Positions 54,015 through 63,605 of a stretch of DNA of 64,000 bases are shown piece after piece. The translations under genes were made by a program, and so were the position numbers. Numbering within the stretch: position 1 is the stretch's first letter; the number at the start of each line of letters is the position of its first letter. Location: contig NZ_CP108143.1 of NCBI RefSeq assembly GCF_036206005.1, forward strand, positions 3,920,001 to 3,984,000. Direction: 5' to 3'. Under the pieces are notes generated by a model. It was not told the DNA's origin. It did not search any database and saw only the letters and a list, made by a program, of their open reading frames with translations. Origin of the DNA: Streptomyces sp. NBC_00178. GTDB lineage: Bacteria > Actinomycetota > Actinomycetes > Streptomycetales > Streptomycetaceae.

Positions 54015-55263
54015 AATGACCCGATTCTACGGCGGGCGGCGTCCACCCCGTCGCGCGAGCCCGCTGCAGAGCCCGTCGCGCCACCTCCCTCCCGATCGGA
54101 AGGGAGGCCGTCGCCGCGGGCGACGGCGCGTTCAGCACGTGCACCGTGTGCGGGGCGTCCCGGATCAGGAAGTCGTCCACGAGCGTGCCGTCCCGCAGGA
54201 CCGCCTGCGCCCTGACCCCGGCCGGCGACGGGCGCAGGTCGCCCTCCGTCACCTCCGGCAGCAGCCGCTGGACGGCCCGGGTGAACGCGCTCTTCGAGAG
54301 GGACCTGTGCACCTCGCCCGCGCCGTACCGCCAGTGCCTGCGGGCGATCCGCCAGGAGCCCGGCCAGGACAGGGTGGCGGCCAGCTCGCGCGGGTGGACG
54401 ACCGAGCGGCCGTATCCCTCGCGTGCCAGGGCGGGCACCGCGTTGGGCCCGACGTGGACCGTGCCGTCGACGCCCCGGGTCAGGTGCACCCCGAGGAAGG
54501 GGAACGCCGGGTCGGGCACCGGATAGACGAGTCCGCGCACCAGTTCGGGCCGGGTCAGCTCGTAGTACTCCCCGCGGAAGGGCACGATGCGCGCCTCCGG
54601 GTCGTCACCGGCGAGAGCGGCGATCCGGTCGCTGTGCAGCCCCGCGCAGTTGACGAGGACGCGGGCCCTGACCACCTGGCCGTCGGCCGTGCGCACCGCC
54701 ACGCCCCAGGAGCGCCGGTCGACGGCGACGACCTCCGCGCCGTACCTCACCTGTGCGCCCGCGGCGCCCGCCTCGGCGGCCAGCCGGACGGCGACGGCGG
54801 TGAAGTCGCAGATTCCCGTCGTGCCCACCCGGATCGCCGCCAGGCCGCGCACCCGCGGCTCGTGCTCGGCGATCTGGGCGGGTCCGAGCTCCCGGACCGG
54901 CAGGCCGTGCGCGCGGCCGCGCTGCACGAGGGCGTGCAGCCGGGGCAGCTCGTCGCTGCCGGTCGCCACGATGAGCTTGCCCGTCACCGCGTGCGGGATG
55001 CCGTGCTCCGCGCAGAAGTCGATCAGCTCGGCGGCGCCCCGCACCGCGTAACGCGCCTTGAGCGAGCCCGGCGGGTAGTAGATGCCGCTGTGGATCACCC
55101 CGCTGTTGCGCCCGGTCTGATGGCGCGCGGGACCCCACTCCTTCTCCAGCACCGTGACCCGGGTGCCGGGCGCGGTGCGCGTGATCGCGTACGCGGTCGA
55201 CAGACCCACGATTCCGCCACCGATCACCAGCACATCGCAGTCGTACGCCGCGTGCGTCATCAT
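54007..55263 (-). CDS. lhgO: L-2-hydroxyglutarate oxidase
   Basis: 418 residues. FAD-dependent DAO-family oxidoreductase: VLVIGGGIVGLSTAYAI dinucleotide fold, RHQTGRNSGVIHSGIYYPPGSLKA (LhgO hallmark), GTTGICDFTAV and APSPAATASLPIG. Recycles L-2-hydroxyglutarate to 2-oxoglutarate. ATG 55263 has GGAGG seven bases upstream. Confidence 0.94.
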   Translation of the reverse strand: MMTHAAYDCDVLVIGGGIVGLSTAYAITRTAPGTRVTVLEKEWGPARHQTGRNSGVIHSGIYYPPGSLKARYAVRGAAELIDFCAEHGIPHAVTGKLIVATGSDELPRLHALVQRGRAHGLPVRELGPAQIAEHEPRVRGLAAIRVGTTGICDFTAVAVRLAAEAGAAGAQVRYGAEVVAVDRRSWGVAVRTADGQVVRARVLVNCAGLHSDRIAALAGDDPEARIVPFRGEYYELTRPELVRGLVYPVPDPAFPFLGVHLTRGVDGTVHVGPNAVPALAREGYGRSVVHPRELAATLSWPGSWRIARRHWRYGAGEVHRSLSKSAFTRAVQRLLPEVTEGDLRPSPAGVRAQAVLRDGTLVDDFLIRDAPHTVHVLNAPSPAATASLPIGREVARRALQRARATGWTPPAVESGHCV

Positions 55264-55387
55264 CACGCCACCTCCCACCCCGATAGTGCACTGACCCACT
55301 GACAACGGGCTCAAACCAGGGGTGGCCGGGGCGTGGCGCACGGGTGCGCCACAGGGCCGGGCATACCGGGACGATCCCGGTGCGCCC

Positions 55388-56887
55388 TCACACCGGTGTG
55401 ACGAGAAGTGGACGGGCCCTCTCGCGCAGCTCGGCCACGCGCGGCTCGTCCCCGTAGGGCTCCAGGCGGTGCAGGAGGTCGCGCACGTACTCCGTGGTGC
55501 GCGCCGAGGAGATCCGCCCGGCCACCTCGACCGCGCGGGTGCCGGCCGCGCAGGCGGCGTCGAGGTTGCCCGACTCGAGTTCGGCGACGGCCGACACGAC
55601 GAGGCGCAGTCCGTGCGAGCGGACGAACTCGTCGGTGGGCCGCGACAGGGCCTGCTCGGTGAAGCGGCGGACCTGGCGGGGTGCCTTGAGGTCGCGGTAG
55701 CACTCGGCGGCGTCGGCGGCGAACCGGTCGTAGGAGTAGAAGCCGAGCCAGGACGGATCGGAGTCCCCGGTCCTGGAGCGCTCCAGCCAGCTCTCGGCCG
55801 CCCTGAGCGCGGCCCCGGCGGCGGGCGCGTCGCCGGCCTTGGCATGGGCGCGCGCCTCGACGAGCCGGAAGAAGCTCATGGTCCGGGCGGTGGCGAGACC
55901 GCGGTTGCGCTCGACCGCGGCCTGCGCGAGGTCGACGCCCTCGTCGGCGAAGCCCCGGTAGGTCGCCTGCAGGGACATGGACGCCAGGACGTAACCGCCC
56001 AGGGGCACGTCGGCGGCGGCGCGGGCCAGGCGCAGCGCCTGGATGTAGTAGCGCTGGGCGGCTTCCTGCTGGCCGGTGTCGAAGGCCATCCATCCGGCGA
56101 GCCTGGTCAGTTCGGCCGAGGCGCCGAAGAGGGCCCGGCCCACCTCGTCGCTGTAGGAGCCCAGGAGGAGCGGTGCGGCGTCGACGCGTAAGCACTCCGG
56201 GACCATGGAGGAACGCCAGTCGCCGCCGCCGTACTTGGAGTCCCACCGGCGCGCGTCCTGGGCCGCCTCGCGCAGCTTGGTGACGTCGCTGTGGCCGACG
56301 CGCAGCGGTGAGACGCCCGGCACGGAGTCCGGTCCGGGCTGCATGGGGACCCCGCCCCCCTGCGCCCCGGACGCGCCCTCCGGGCCGAGCACCGAGGCCT
56401 GGGCCGCGGACGGGTCGCGGGCCACCGACGGGTCGGCGGGGGTTATGAGCCACCGGGACGCGGGGGTCGCGTAGGCGCTCACCGCGAAGGAACCCGCCAG
56501 TGACTGCCAGATGCCTCCGCCGCCCCTGCGCCCCGCCAGATCCAGCCGGTAGAGGTCGGTCGCCGAACGCACCGCCTCGCCCACGTCACGGGGGAAGGCG
56601 AGACCTACCTCCGGCGCCGGATCGGCGTCCGCCAGCCCGATCTCGTGCAGCGGGACGGGGCGGCCGAGTTTGGCCCCTATCGCCGCCGCGATCAGGTGGG
56701 GCGCGGCGCCCTGCGGCACCATGCCCTTGGCGACCCAGCGGGCCACCGAGGTCTTGTCGTAGCGAAGTGTCAGACCGCGCTGTGCTCCGAGGTCGTTGAC
56801 CCGCCGGGCGAGGCCGGCGTTGCTGATTCCCGCGAGGGCGAGAACCGTGCCGAGCTTCTCGTTCGGCCCGCGTTGCTCCCTGGACAT
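55388..56887 (-). CDS. TPR regulatory protein of the sporulation-associated (NsdA-like) type
   Basis: 499 residues. An N-terminal XRE-like segment (about 10-80: [37 protein letters not shown]) is followed by a variable linker (about 150-200) and a long TPR-like helical repeat region ([31 protein letters not shown] ...). From memory it corresponds to the protein annotated sporulation-associated near SCO4114 and is related to NsdA, a negative regulator of differentiation and antibiotics. Molecular function is not settled. Confidence 0.85.
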   Translation of the reverse strand: MSREQRGPNEKLGTVLALAGISNAGLARRVNDLGAQRGLTLRYDKTSVARWVAKGMVPQGAAPHLIAAAIGAKLGRPVPLHEIGLADADPAPEVGLAFPRDVGEAVRSATDLYRLDLAGRRGGGGIWQSLAGSFAVSAYATPASRWLITPADPSVARDPSAAQASVLGPEGASGAQGGGVPMQPGPDSVPGVSPLRVGHSDVTKLREAAQDARRWDSKYGGGDWRSSMVPECLRVDAAPLLLGSYSDEVGRALFGASAELTRLAGWMAFDTGQQEAAQRYYIQALRLARAAADVPLGGYVLASMSLQATYRGFADEGVDLAQAAVERNRGLATARTMSFFRLVEARAHAKAGDAPAAGAALRAAESWLERSRTGDSDPSWLGFYSYDRFAADAAECYRDLKAPRQVRRFTEQALSRPTDEFVRSHGLRLVVSAVAELESGNLDAACAAGTRAVEVAGRISSARTTEYVRDLLHRLEPYGDEPRVAELRERARPLLVTPV

Positions 56888-57828
56888 GCGTCACCCCTCG
56901 ACACACAGACGGCCGCCGCGTCACCGGTCGGGCGCGCGGCATTCGTACGTGTCCTCCCCGGATGCGGTCCCGGTCACTCCGGCCGCACACGCATGTGGCC
57001 AGGCCCCGTGGAATATGCCGCCCCGTCGAGAACATCGGTACACCCAGCGTAGTTCGCCGCATCCCCACCGTTAAGGGGCAGACCTCCGTATGGCGGGAAT
57101 GTTGTGCGTGCGACAGGGGGCGTCGCAGCCGTGCTCCTGGTGTGTGGCCGTGCGCCCGGCCGTGCGCTCTCGCCCGGCCGAATCGCAAGCGCTTCGATGG
57201 GTCCTGCGTGGGTCGGCCCGCTGAACTGGACTCGGCGGGCTGGGGGAATCCGCCGCCCCAATCCCCGCGGGCGGCGAACCGGTCCGGGAGGTGACGAACA
57301 CCTCCCGGACTGTGCGCCGCACGGTGGTTCGGGGGAGCGGACGTGCGGGGCGGCGCAGCGGGGGGACGCGCCGGCCCGCACGTCCACGTGCCCGGGCGAG
57401 CCGTCCCGGGGCCGGGCCGCAGGGCCGCCCGACGGCGTTCCGGAAGCCCCTGGGTGCGCCGCGCGCGGTGTGCGCCGGGCGTCGGGCGCAGGGAGACGCG
57501 CGGTTCCTCCGCCTTCGCAGAATGGCCGATTCGCAACGGTCGCACAGGGCCTTCGGGGACGGGCCCGACTATGGCCGGATCCCGGTGGTTCCGGGCCCGG
57601 GCCATGCGGCGGCCCGCCTCGCGGACCGGCAGCCGCGGCTTCCGCGGCGGCCCGCACCGTCGCGACGCCGTCCCGGGAGCCGCGGCCGTGCCTTTGCCAG
57701 GGGCGCATGCACATCCGCCGTGCGCCGCCCGCACCCCCTCCGGGGCGCCGTTGTCGTGGCAGCATGTCCCGCGACGGCGTTCCCCGTGTCCTGGTACGCC
57801 GGTTCGTCCACAGCCTGTGGAGGCGGCG
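56888..57828. other. 941-bp gene-free region before the Asn-synthetase-like gene
   Basis: No supported gene on either strand. The left part must hold the promoter of the TPR regulator. The region contains the 8-bp palindrome AAGCGCTT (57187-57194) in the context CGCAAGCGCTTCG, like LacI-family operators, and the strong hairpin 57282-57310. Open frames running through it are compositional. Confidence 0.55.
57282..57310. terminator. Strong hairpin inside the gene-free region
   Basis: GTCCGGGAGGTG-ACGAA-CACCTCCCGGAC, perfect 12-bp stem, no U tract. No gene ends nearby, so it may be a terminator of an unannotated RNA or a leader structure of the gene at 57829. Confidence 0.5.
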
Positions 57829-59940
57829 ATGCGTTGGTTGGTGGGGTGGAGCAGTATCGCCGCGAGCTTCGGCACGGTGGGCGCGGTCGGCCACCACGGG
57901 GAGGGCAGCACCGTCCACCCGGTCGGCTCCCAACTCCTGTGGGGCGACCCGGATCCGCTGTGGGCCGTGGGCGACTGGCGGCCCGACGAGATCCGCGTCA
58001 TCACCGTCGCCACCCCCGAGGGCGCGCCCACCGCACGGCTCGCCGTGCTCGGCTGCTGCGGCGCGACCGACGAGCAACTGCGGGTGGGGCTCCTGGCCGC
58101 GCGCGGCGGTGCACTGCGCCACCTCACGGCCTGGTCGGGGAGCTACACGGCCGTCGTGCAGGTCGGCCGGCGCATCACCGTCGCCGGAGACCTCGCCGGC
58201 GCCCGCCCCGTCTTCCACACCCCATGGGCCAACGGCACCGCGTACGCCACGGCGGCGCTCCCGCTGGCCGACCTCATCGAGGCGCAGCTCGACATCGGCC
58301 ACCTGGCGGCGCTGCTGGCCTGCCCCGAGACCCCCGAGGCACTGGGCGACGGCACACCGTACGAGGGGGTCAGACGCATCCCCCCGGGGCACGCCCTGAT
58401 CCTGCGGGAGGGTTCCCGCGAGATCACCGGGTACGAGGCGGTGGCCTCCCTCGCGGTGGCCGCCCCGCAGACCGACCCGGTGAGGGCCGTGGAGGGCGTG
58501 CGGGACGCGCTGGTCGACGCCGTGCGCGCCCGGCTGACCGCCCCGCGCCACGCCCCGGAGACCCTGCCGCCCGACCCCGGGCCCGTTCCCGGGATGGGGC
58601 CCGCCGAACGCCGCGCGGCGCGGGGCGCGCCCGTCCCGGGCATCGGCTCCGACCTCTCGGGCGGCAGCGGCTCCGCCACCCTCGCGCTGCTCGCCGCGGG
58701 GCTGCCGGGCCTGCCCGGCACCCTGCTGGGCCACGGCACGGGAGCGGGCGAACGGCTCCTCGCCGTCACCTTCAACGACCTCTCCGCGCAGGGCCGCGAG
58801 GACGAGATGGAGCGCGCCCGCGCCATCGCCGCCAACCCGCGGCTGCACCACGTGGTCGTCGCGGCGGGTGAGGAGGCGCTGCCCTACGCCTCGCTGGAGA
58901 GCGGGCCGCTCACCGACGAGCCCGCACCCTCCCTCGTCGTCGCCGAACGCCATCGGAGGCGGCTCGCGGCCGGCAGCGCGGACCACTTCGTCGGCCACGG
59001 CGCCCGGCAGGTGCTGGACGCGCACCCCGCCCGGCTGGCCGACCTGCTGATGGACCGGCGCAGACGCCACATCCTGCGGCCCGTCGCCGCGCTCGCCCGG
59101 GCCGAAGGGCCCTCCACGCACTCCCTGTTCGTCCCGCTGGCCGTCTACCGGGCCGCCCGCCGGCTGGCCCGGACGTCGTACCGCACGGGCCTGGAGACGG
59201 CCGCGTCCGCGCTGCCCGAAGCCAACCGCGACGTCTCCGGGTTCGACACCCCGGCGGACGCCTCGCTCGCCTCCCTCACCTGGTCGCGGCCGGGTCCCGC
59301 AGCGCGCTGGCTCACGGGTGAGGCACTCGCGGAAGTATCGGTTCGCCTTCAGGAGGCGGCGTACCGGCCCGCTTCGGTCCAGCGCCCTGGAGAGGCCCGT
59401 GCCCGCGCGGCGCTCGCCCGGTACGCCGCCGGTCACCGGATCCTGGAGCAGGCCGCCGAGATCCGCAGCCAGCGGCTGCACGCCCCGTTCCTCGACAACC
59501 AGGTCGTACGGGCCGCCCGCGCCCTCCCCGAGTCACTGCGGGTCCAGCCGGGCGCGCGCGCCGCGATCCTGCGCCGGGTGCTCGCGGGCGCCGGTATCCA
59601 CGACCTGCCGCCCGGATGGGGCACCCCGTCCCAGGCCACCTCGACCGCGGCGGGCCGGCTCGGTCTGCGCGCCGCCCTGCCCGACCTGATCGCCCTCTTC
59701 GACGCGCCCCTGCTCGCCGAAGCGGGCCTGATCGAGGCGCGCGTCGTACGCAAGGCCCTGCGCGCCGCGTCCGAAGGCGAGCCCCTCCCACTGGACGGCC
59801 TGGCCGAGCTGGCGTCCACGGAGCTGTGGCTGCGCCGCCTGGTCACGCGCCGGGGCACCTGCTGGACGGGCACGGCGGCACCGCGCCAGCGAGCGGTGGC
59901 CGGCGGTGTGGTCCCGGCGCGCCGGACGCTGCAGGCCTGA
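57829..59940 (+). CDS. Asparagine-synthetase-like protein (lasso-cyclase-like architecture)
   Basis: 703 residues from ATG 57829, GGAGG upstream. The N-terminal half resembles the glutaminase-fold domain (AGDLAGARPVFHTPW, DGTPYEGVRRIPPGHALIL), but the protein starts MRWLVGW with no Cys2, so it cannot use glutamine in the normal way. The C-terminal half is a PP-loop ATPase-like domain. Its pyrophosphate loop reads SDLSGGSGSATLALL, where the consensus SGGxDS lacks the Asp. The later helices (LHAPFLDNQVVRAA) match AsnB. Lasso-peptide cyclases share this layout, but no precursor, protease or RRE gene is adjacent. Function unknown. Confidence 0.85.
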   Translation: MRWLVGWSSIAASFGTVGAVGHHGEGSTVHPVGSQLLWGDPDPLWAVGDWRPDEIRVITVATPEGAPTARLAVLGCCGATDEQLRVGLLAARGGALRHLTAWSGSYTAVVQVGRRITVAGDLAGARPVFHTPWANGTAYATAALPLADLIEAQLDIGHLAALLACPETPEALGDGTPYEGVRRIPPGHALILREGSREITGYEAVASLAVAAPQTDPVRAVEGVRDALVDAVRARLTAPRHAPETLPPDPGPVPGMGPAERRAARGAPVPGIGSDLSGGSGSATLALLAAGLPGLPGTLLGHGTGAGERLLAVTFNDLSAQGREDEMERARAIAANPRLHHVVVAAGEEALPYASLESGPLTDEPAPSLVVAERHRRRLAAGSADHFVGHGARQVLDAHPARLADLLMDRRRRHILRPVAALARAEGPSTHSLFVPLAVYRAARRLARTSYRTGLETAASALPEANRDVSGFDTPADASLASLTWSRPGPAARWLTGEALAEVSVRLQEAAYRPASVQRPGEARARAALARYAAGHRILEQAAEIRSQRLHAPFLDNQVVRAARALPESLRVQPGARAAILRRVLAGAGIHDLPPGWGTPSQATSTAAGRLGLRAALPDLIALFDAPLLAEAGLIEARVVRKALRAASEGEPLPLDGLAELASTELWLRRLVTRRGTCWTGTAAPRQRAVAGGVVPARRTLQA

Positions 59941-59979
59941 AGCGCCGGCGCCCAGGGGCGCCCGGGACGGACGGGACGG

Positions 59980-60110
59980 GGCGGCGGTCGCCCCGCTGCG
60001 CTGTCCCCTCGGTGCCGGTGCCTGCCGTTATCGGTGGGCGTCGGTGCCTGCTGTGCCGGTGCCCGCGGTCGTGGTGCCCGCTGTGCCGGTGCCCGCCGTA
60101 TTGATGAACG
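59980..60110. repeat. Degenerate GTGCC(G/T)G(T/C) repeats
   Basis: Imperfect tandem units around gtgccggtgcccgc, repeated several times before the SARP gene. Non-coding. Confidence 0.6.
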
Positions 60111-60140
60111 CGCGGACGGCGGCCGGGACACAATGGGCCG

Positions 60141-63100
60141 GTGCGGTACCTGATCCTGGGCGTCACCGAGGCGCGAGACGAGCACGGCGGAGCGCTGCCC
60201 GTCGGCGGCGCGCGGCTGCGCGCCCTGCTCGCGGCGCTCGCGGTGCGGGCCGGGCGTCCCGCGTCCGTCGCCGCGCTCATCGACGACGTGTGGGCGGACG
60301 CGCCGCCGCAGGACGCGCCCGCCGCCCTCCAAGCACTCGTCGGACGGCTGCGCCGCGCCCTCGGCAGGGAGGCGGTGACGGCAGCCCCCGGCGGCTACCG
60401 GCTGGAAGCGGGCCCGGACGACGTCGACCTCCACGTCTTCGAGCGGCTCGTCCGGCAGGGCTCCGCGGAGCTCGCCTCCGGCAGACCCGGGGCAGCCGCA
60501 GGCACCCTGCGCGACGCGCTCGCCCTGTGGCGGGGCCCCGCCCTCGCCGATCTCCCCGGGGACGAGTCCGGGCGCAGGGCGGAGGCCCACCGGCTCACCG
60601 CGCTCCAGCAGCGCATCGAGGCCGACCTCGTCCGCGGCGCCACGGCGGGCCTCGTCCCCGAGCTGAGAGAGCTGACGGCCGCCCACCCGTACGACGAGCG
60701 GCTGCGCGCGCAACTGCTCCGGGGGCTGCGCGCCGAGGGCCGGCAGGCCGACGCGCTCGTCGCGTACGAGGAGGCGCGCAGGGTTCTCGCGGACGGTCTC
60801 GGTACCGATCCGGGGCCGGAACTCAGCGCGCTCCACCGGGAGCTCCTCGACACCGGCGGGCCGTCCGGGCGGGGCTCTGCCGCTCCCCGGGTTCCCGGCG
60901 CTCCGCGGGTACCCGATGATCCGGGTCCAGGCGATCTTGGTGCGGAGGAGGGAAACATCCGGCCCCGGCTCACGTCCTTCGTCGGCCGCGAGCCCGAACT
61001 CCGCCTCATCCGCTCCGACCTGTCCCGCTCCCGGCTGGTCACCCTCACGGGCCCCGGTGGTTCCGGCAAGACCAGGCTCGCCGAGGAGTCCGCGGCCGGG
61101 CAGGGCGCCTGGATCGCCGAACTCGCCCCGCTCGACGACCCCTCGGCGGTCCCCGGCGCCGTCCTCTCCGCCCTCGGACTGCGCGAGACGGCCCTGCTGC
61201 AGGGCGGCTCCCGCGAGGGGCCCGCCGTGCCGCAGGACCCCACCGAGCGACTGGTCGAGCACCTGTCCCACCGGTCACGTCACCGCCCCTTCCTGCTCGT
61301 GCTCGACAACTGCGAACACGTCGTCGACGCCGCCGCCGCCCTCGCCGAGACGCTCCTCACCCGCTGCCCCGGACTGCGCGTCCTCGCCACCAGCCGCGAG
61401 CCGCTGGGCGTGCCGGGGGAGATGGTCCGCCCGGTCGGCCCGCTGCCACCCGACCCCGCCCACCGGCTCTTCGCCGAGCGCGCCCGCGCCGTGCGGCCGG
61501 ACTTCGCCCCGGACACCGGGGAGGGCGGTGACACGGGAGCCGTGGCGGAGATCTGCCGCAGACTCGACGGACTCCCCCTGGCCATCGAACTCGCCGCCGC
61601 CCGCCTCCGGCTGCTCACCCCGCGCCAGATCGCCGACCGCCTCGACGACCGCTTCCGGCTGCTCACCAGCGGCAGCCGCACCGTGCTGCCGCGGCAGCAG
61701 ACGCTGCGAGCGGTCGTCGACTGGTCCTGGGACCTGCTGTCCCCGGACGAGCGGACCGTGCTGCGGCAGGTGTCCGTCTTCGCGGGCGGATGGGACCTGG
61801 CGGCGGCCGAAGCGGTGACCGGCCCCGACGCCGCCGCCCTGCTGGGCGCACTGGTCGACAAGTCACTCGTCGTCGCCACCCCCACCGGCGGCGGCATGCG
61901 CTACCGCCTGCTGGAGACGATCCACGAGTACGCCGCCGAACGCGTCGCCGAGACCCCCGGCGTCCGCGACGCCGCGGCCCGTGCCCACACGGCGTACTTC
62001 CTCGCGCTGGCCGAGAAGGCCGACGGCCGCCTGCGCTCCGAAGGCCAGCTCCCCTGGATCGAACGCCTGGAGGCGGACCTCGACAACATCCGCGCCGTCC
62101 TCCACCGCACGGTCGTGGCCCACCCCTGCGAGCCGGTGGCGGTGCGCCTGGTGCTCGCCATGGGGTGGTTCTGGTGGCTGCGCAATTTCCGTATCGAGGG
62201 CACGACCTGGACCGAACGCACCTCGGCGCTCGGCGAGGACCCGTCCGACGAGACCGATCCCCGCTACTGGCCGCGGATGCACCTGCACATGCTGCGGTTC
62301 CTCCTCGCCATGGAGAACCGGCCGACCGACAGCATCAACGAGGACGAGGAACTCCTCACCCTGATCGGCAGGGTGACCGAGGTTTTCGGCGCCTGCGGCC
62401 CGGAGGCCGCCCGGTTCCCCGGACTGCTATGGCCGATGACCCTGTACATGCGGCGCGAGTACACACCCCGCGTCCACGCCCACTTCGACGCCGCCGTCGC
62501 CAACACCCGGGCGTACGGCGGTGACTGGGAGTACGGCGTCACGCTGATGTTCCGCACCCACATGCTCGTCGACACCCCCCTCGGCATGAACGGCATCGAC
62601 GGGGACCTCGCCGAGCTGCGCGCCCTCAGCCGCCGTAACGGCGATCGCTACCTGCGCGCCCAGGTCGCGAGCGCCGCAGCCGAGGCGGACATGATGCGGG
62701 GGAGGTACGACGAGGCGCGGGCGGACTACGAGGAGGCATTGCAGCTCGCCCGGGAGGTCGGTGCCCACGCCGAGACACCTTTCCTGCTGGGGCGCCTGGC
62801 CGAACTCTCCTACCGGACCGGTGACCTCGACGCCGCCGGGAAGGGCCTGGACGAGGCGGAGGCCGAGGCCGAACGCCGACAGGTCCTGGACGCCCGGGCC
62901 TACATCGGCTTCCTGCGCGCCTCGATCGCCCTCACGGCGGGCCGGGCCGCCGAGGCCCGGCGCCACATCGAATCCGTGAACTGCGGCGAGTCGTACGGCA
63001 ATCCGCCCCCGCAGTTCGAGGCGGCGGTCCTCGGGCTCTCCGCCCGCATCAGCGTGTTCGAGCCGGGGGCCGGCCCCGAAGCCGGGCTGCGCGGGATCAC

Positions 63101-63605
63101 CGACGCGCTCCGGCTCGCCGTGGACTCCGAATGCGCGGAGGTGGTCACCGCCCATCTGGCGGAGGCGGCCGGAAGCATCCTGCCGAAGGTCGGCCGGCAC
63201 GCCATCGCGGTCCGCCTCCTCGCGGCCTCCGACACCTGGCGGGCGTACGGGCCCCGGTCCGCGGTGGAGGAGGCCGAGGTCACGGCCGTACTGGCGGCCC
63301 TGCGCGAACGGCTGGGCGAGCAGGCGTACGACGAGGCGCGCGCCGAGGGGCAGGGGCTGACGCCGAGGGACGTCATCGCGCTGCTCACGGACGCCGTCGT
63401 CCGGCTCACGGATGACGGCGCGCTGCCCACGGACGACGGCGCCCGGCTCACGGATGACGGCGCACTGCCCACCGACGCCGTCGCGCTGCCCACGGACGAC
63501 GTTGACGGGACCGGCACCGTCGAGGCCGAGGGGACCGGCACCGTCGAGGCCGCCGACGGGACCGACCGGGACCGGTCCGGGACGCCACCGGTCAGCGGCA
63601 GCTGA
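60141..63605 (+). CDS. SARP/AfsR-like regulator with NB-ARC and TPR domains
   Basis: 1154 residues. Order: short OmpR-type winged helix (about 1-95, RLRALLAALAVRAGRPASVAALIDDVW, GRLRRALG), bacterial transcriptional activator domain (95-245, DLHVFERLVRQG, ALWRGPALADL), NB-ARC ATPase (about 270-560, Walker A TGPGGSGKTRLAEE, LLVLDNCEHVVDA, TSREPLGVPGE, GLPLAIELAAARL), winged-helix linker, and TPR repeats to about 1090. A repetitive acidic tail follows. Large SARPs activate antibiotic clusters or global metabolism. The stop overlaps the convergent NPCBM gene by 14 bp. Confidence 0.95.
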   Translation: MRYLILGVTEARDEHGGALPVGGARLRALLAALAVRAGRPASVAALIDDVWADAPPQDAPAALQALVGRLRRALGREAVTAAPGGYRLEAGPDDVDLHVFERLVRQGSAELASGRPGAAAGTLRDALALWRGPALADLPGDESGRRAEAHRLTALQQRIEADLVRGATAGLVPELRELTAAHPYDERLRAQLLRGLRAEGRQADALVAYEEARRVLADGLGTDPGPELSALHRELLDTGGPSGRGSAAPRVPGAPRVPDDPGPGDLGAEEGNIRPRLTSFVGREPELRLIRSDLSRSRLVTLTGPGGSGKTRLAEESAAGQGAWIAELAPLDDPSAVPGAVLSALGLRETALLQGGSREGPAVPQDPTERLVEHLSHRSRHRPFLLVLDNCEHVVDAAAALAETLLTRCPGLRVLATSREPLGVPGEMVRPVGPLPPDPAHRLFAERARAVRPDFAPDTGEGGDTGAVAEICRRLDGLPLAIELAAARLRLLTPRQIADRLDDRFRLLTSGSRTVLPRQQTLRAVVDWSWDLLSPDERTVLRQVSVFAGGWDLAAAEAVTGPDAAALLGALVDKSLVVATPTGGGMRYRLLETIHEYAAERVAETPGVRDAAARAHTAYFLALAEKADGRLRSEGQLPWIERLEADLDNIRAVLHRTVVAHPCEPVAVRLVLAMGWFWWLRNFRIEGTTWTERTSALGEDPSDETDPRYWPRMHLHMLRFLLAMENRPTDSINEDEELLTLIGRVTEVFGACGPEAARFPGLLWPMTLYMRREYTPRVHAHFDAAVANTRAYGGDWEYGVTLMFRTHMLVDTPLGMNGIDGDLAELRALSRRNGDRYLRAQVASAAAEADMMRGRYDEARADYEEALQLAREVGAHAETPFLLGRLAELSYRTGDLDAAGKGLDEAEAEAERRQVLDARAYIGFLRASIALTAGRAAEARRHIESVNCGESYGNPPPQFEAAVLGLSARISVFEPGAGPEAGLRGITDALRLAVDSECAEVVTAHLAEAAGSILPKVGRHAIAVRLLAASDTWRAYGPRSAVEEAEVTAVLAALRERLGEQAYDEARAEGQGLTPRDVIALLTDAVVRLTDDGALPTDDGARLTDDGALPTDAVALPTDDVDGTGTVEAEGTGTVEAADGTDRDRSGTPPVSGS
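63402..63570 (+). repeat. In-frame repeats in the SARP tail
   Basis: CGGCTCACGGATGACGGCGC occurs twice with a 42-base period (from 63402 and 63444, encoding RLTDDGALPT), followed by two copies of GGGACCGGCACCGTCGAGGC. The tail is Asp/Thr-rich and probably disordered and variable. Confidence 0.8.

Noticed and set aside
56974..59481. 835-codon minus-strand frame opposite the Asn-synthetase-like gene
   Set aside because: Shadow frame; the plus-strand gene has a good ribosome-binding site and recognisable family blocks.
57829..59940. Complete lasso-peptide cluster
   Set aside because: No precursor peptide, leader peptidase, RRE or dedicated ABC transporter gene is present around the cyclase-like protein, and its PP-loop is degenerate.
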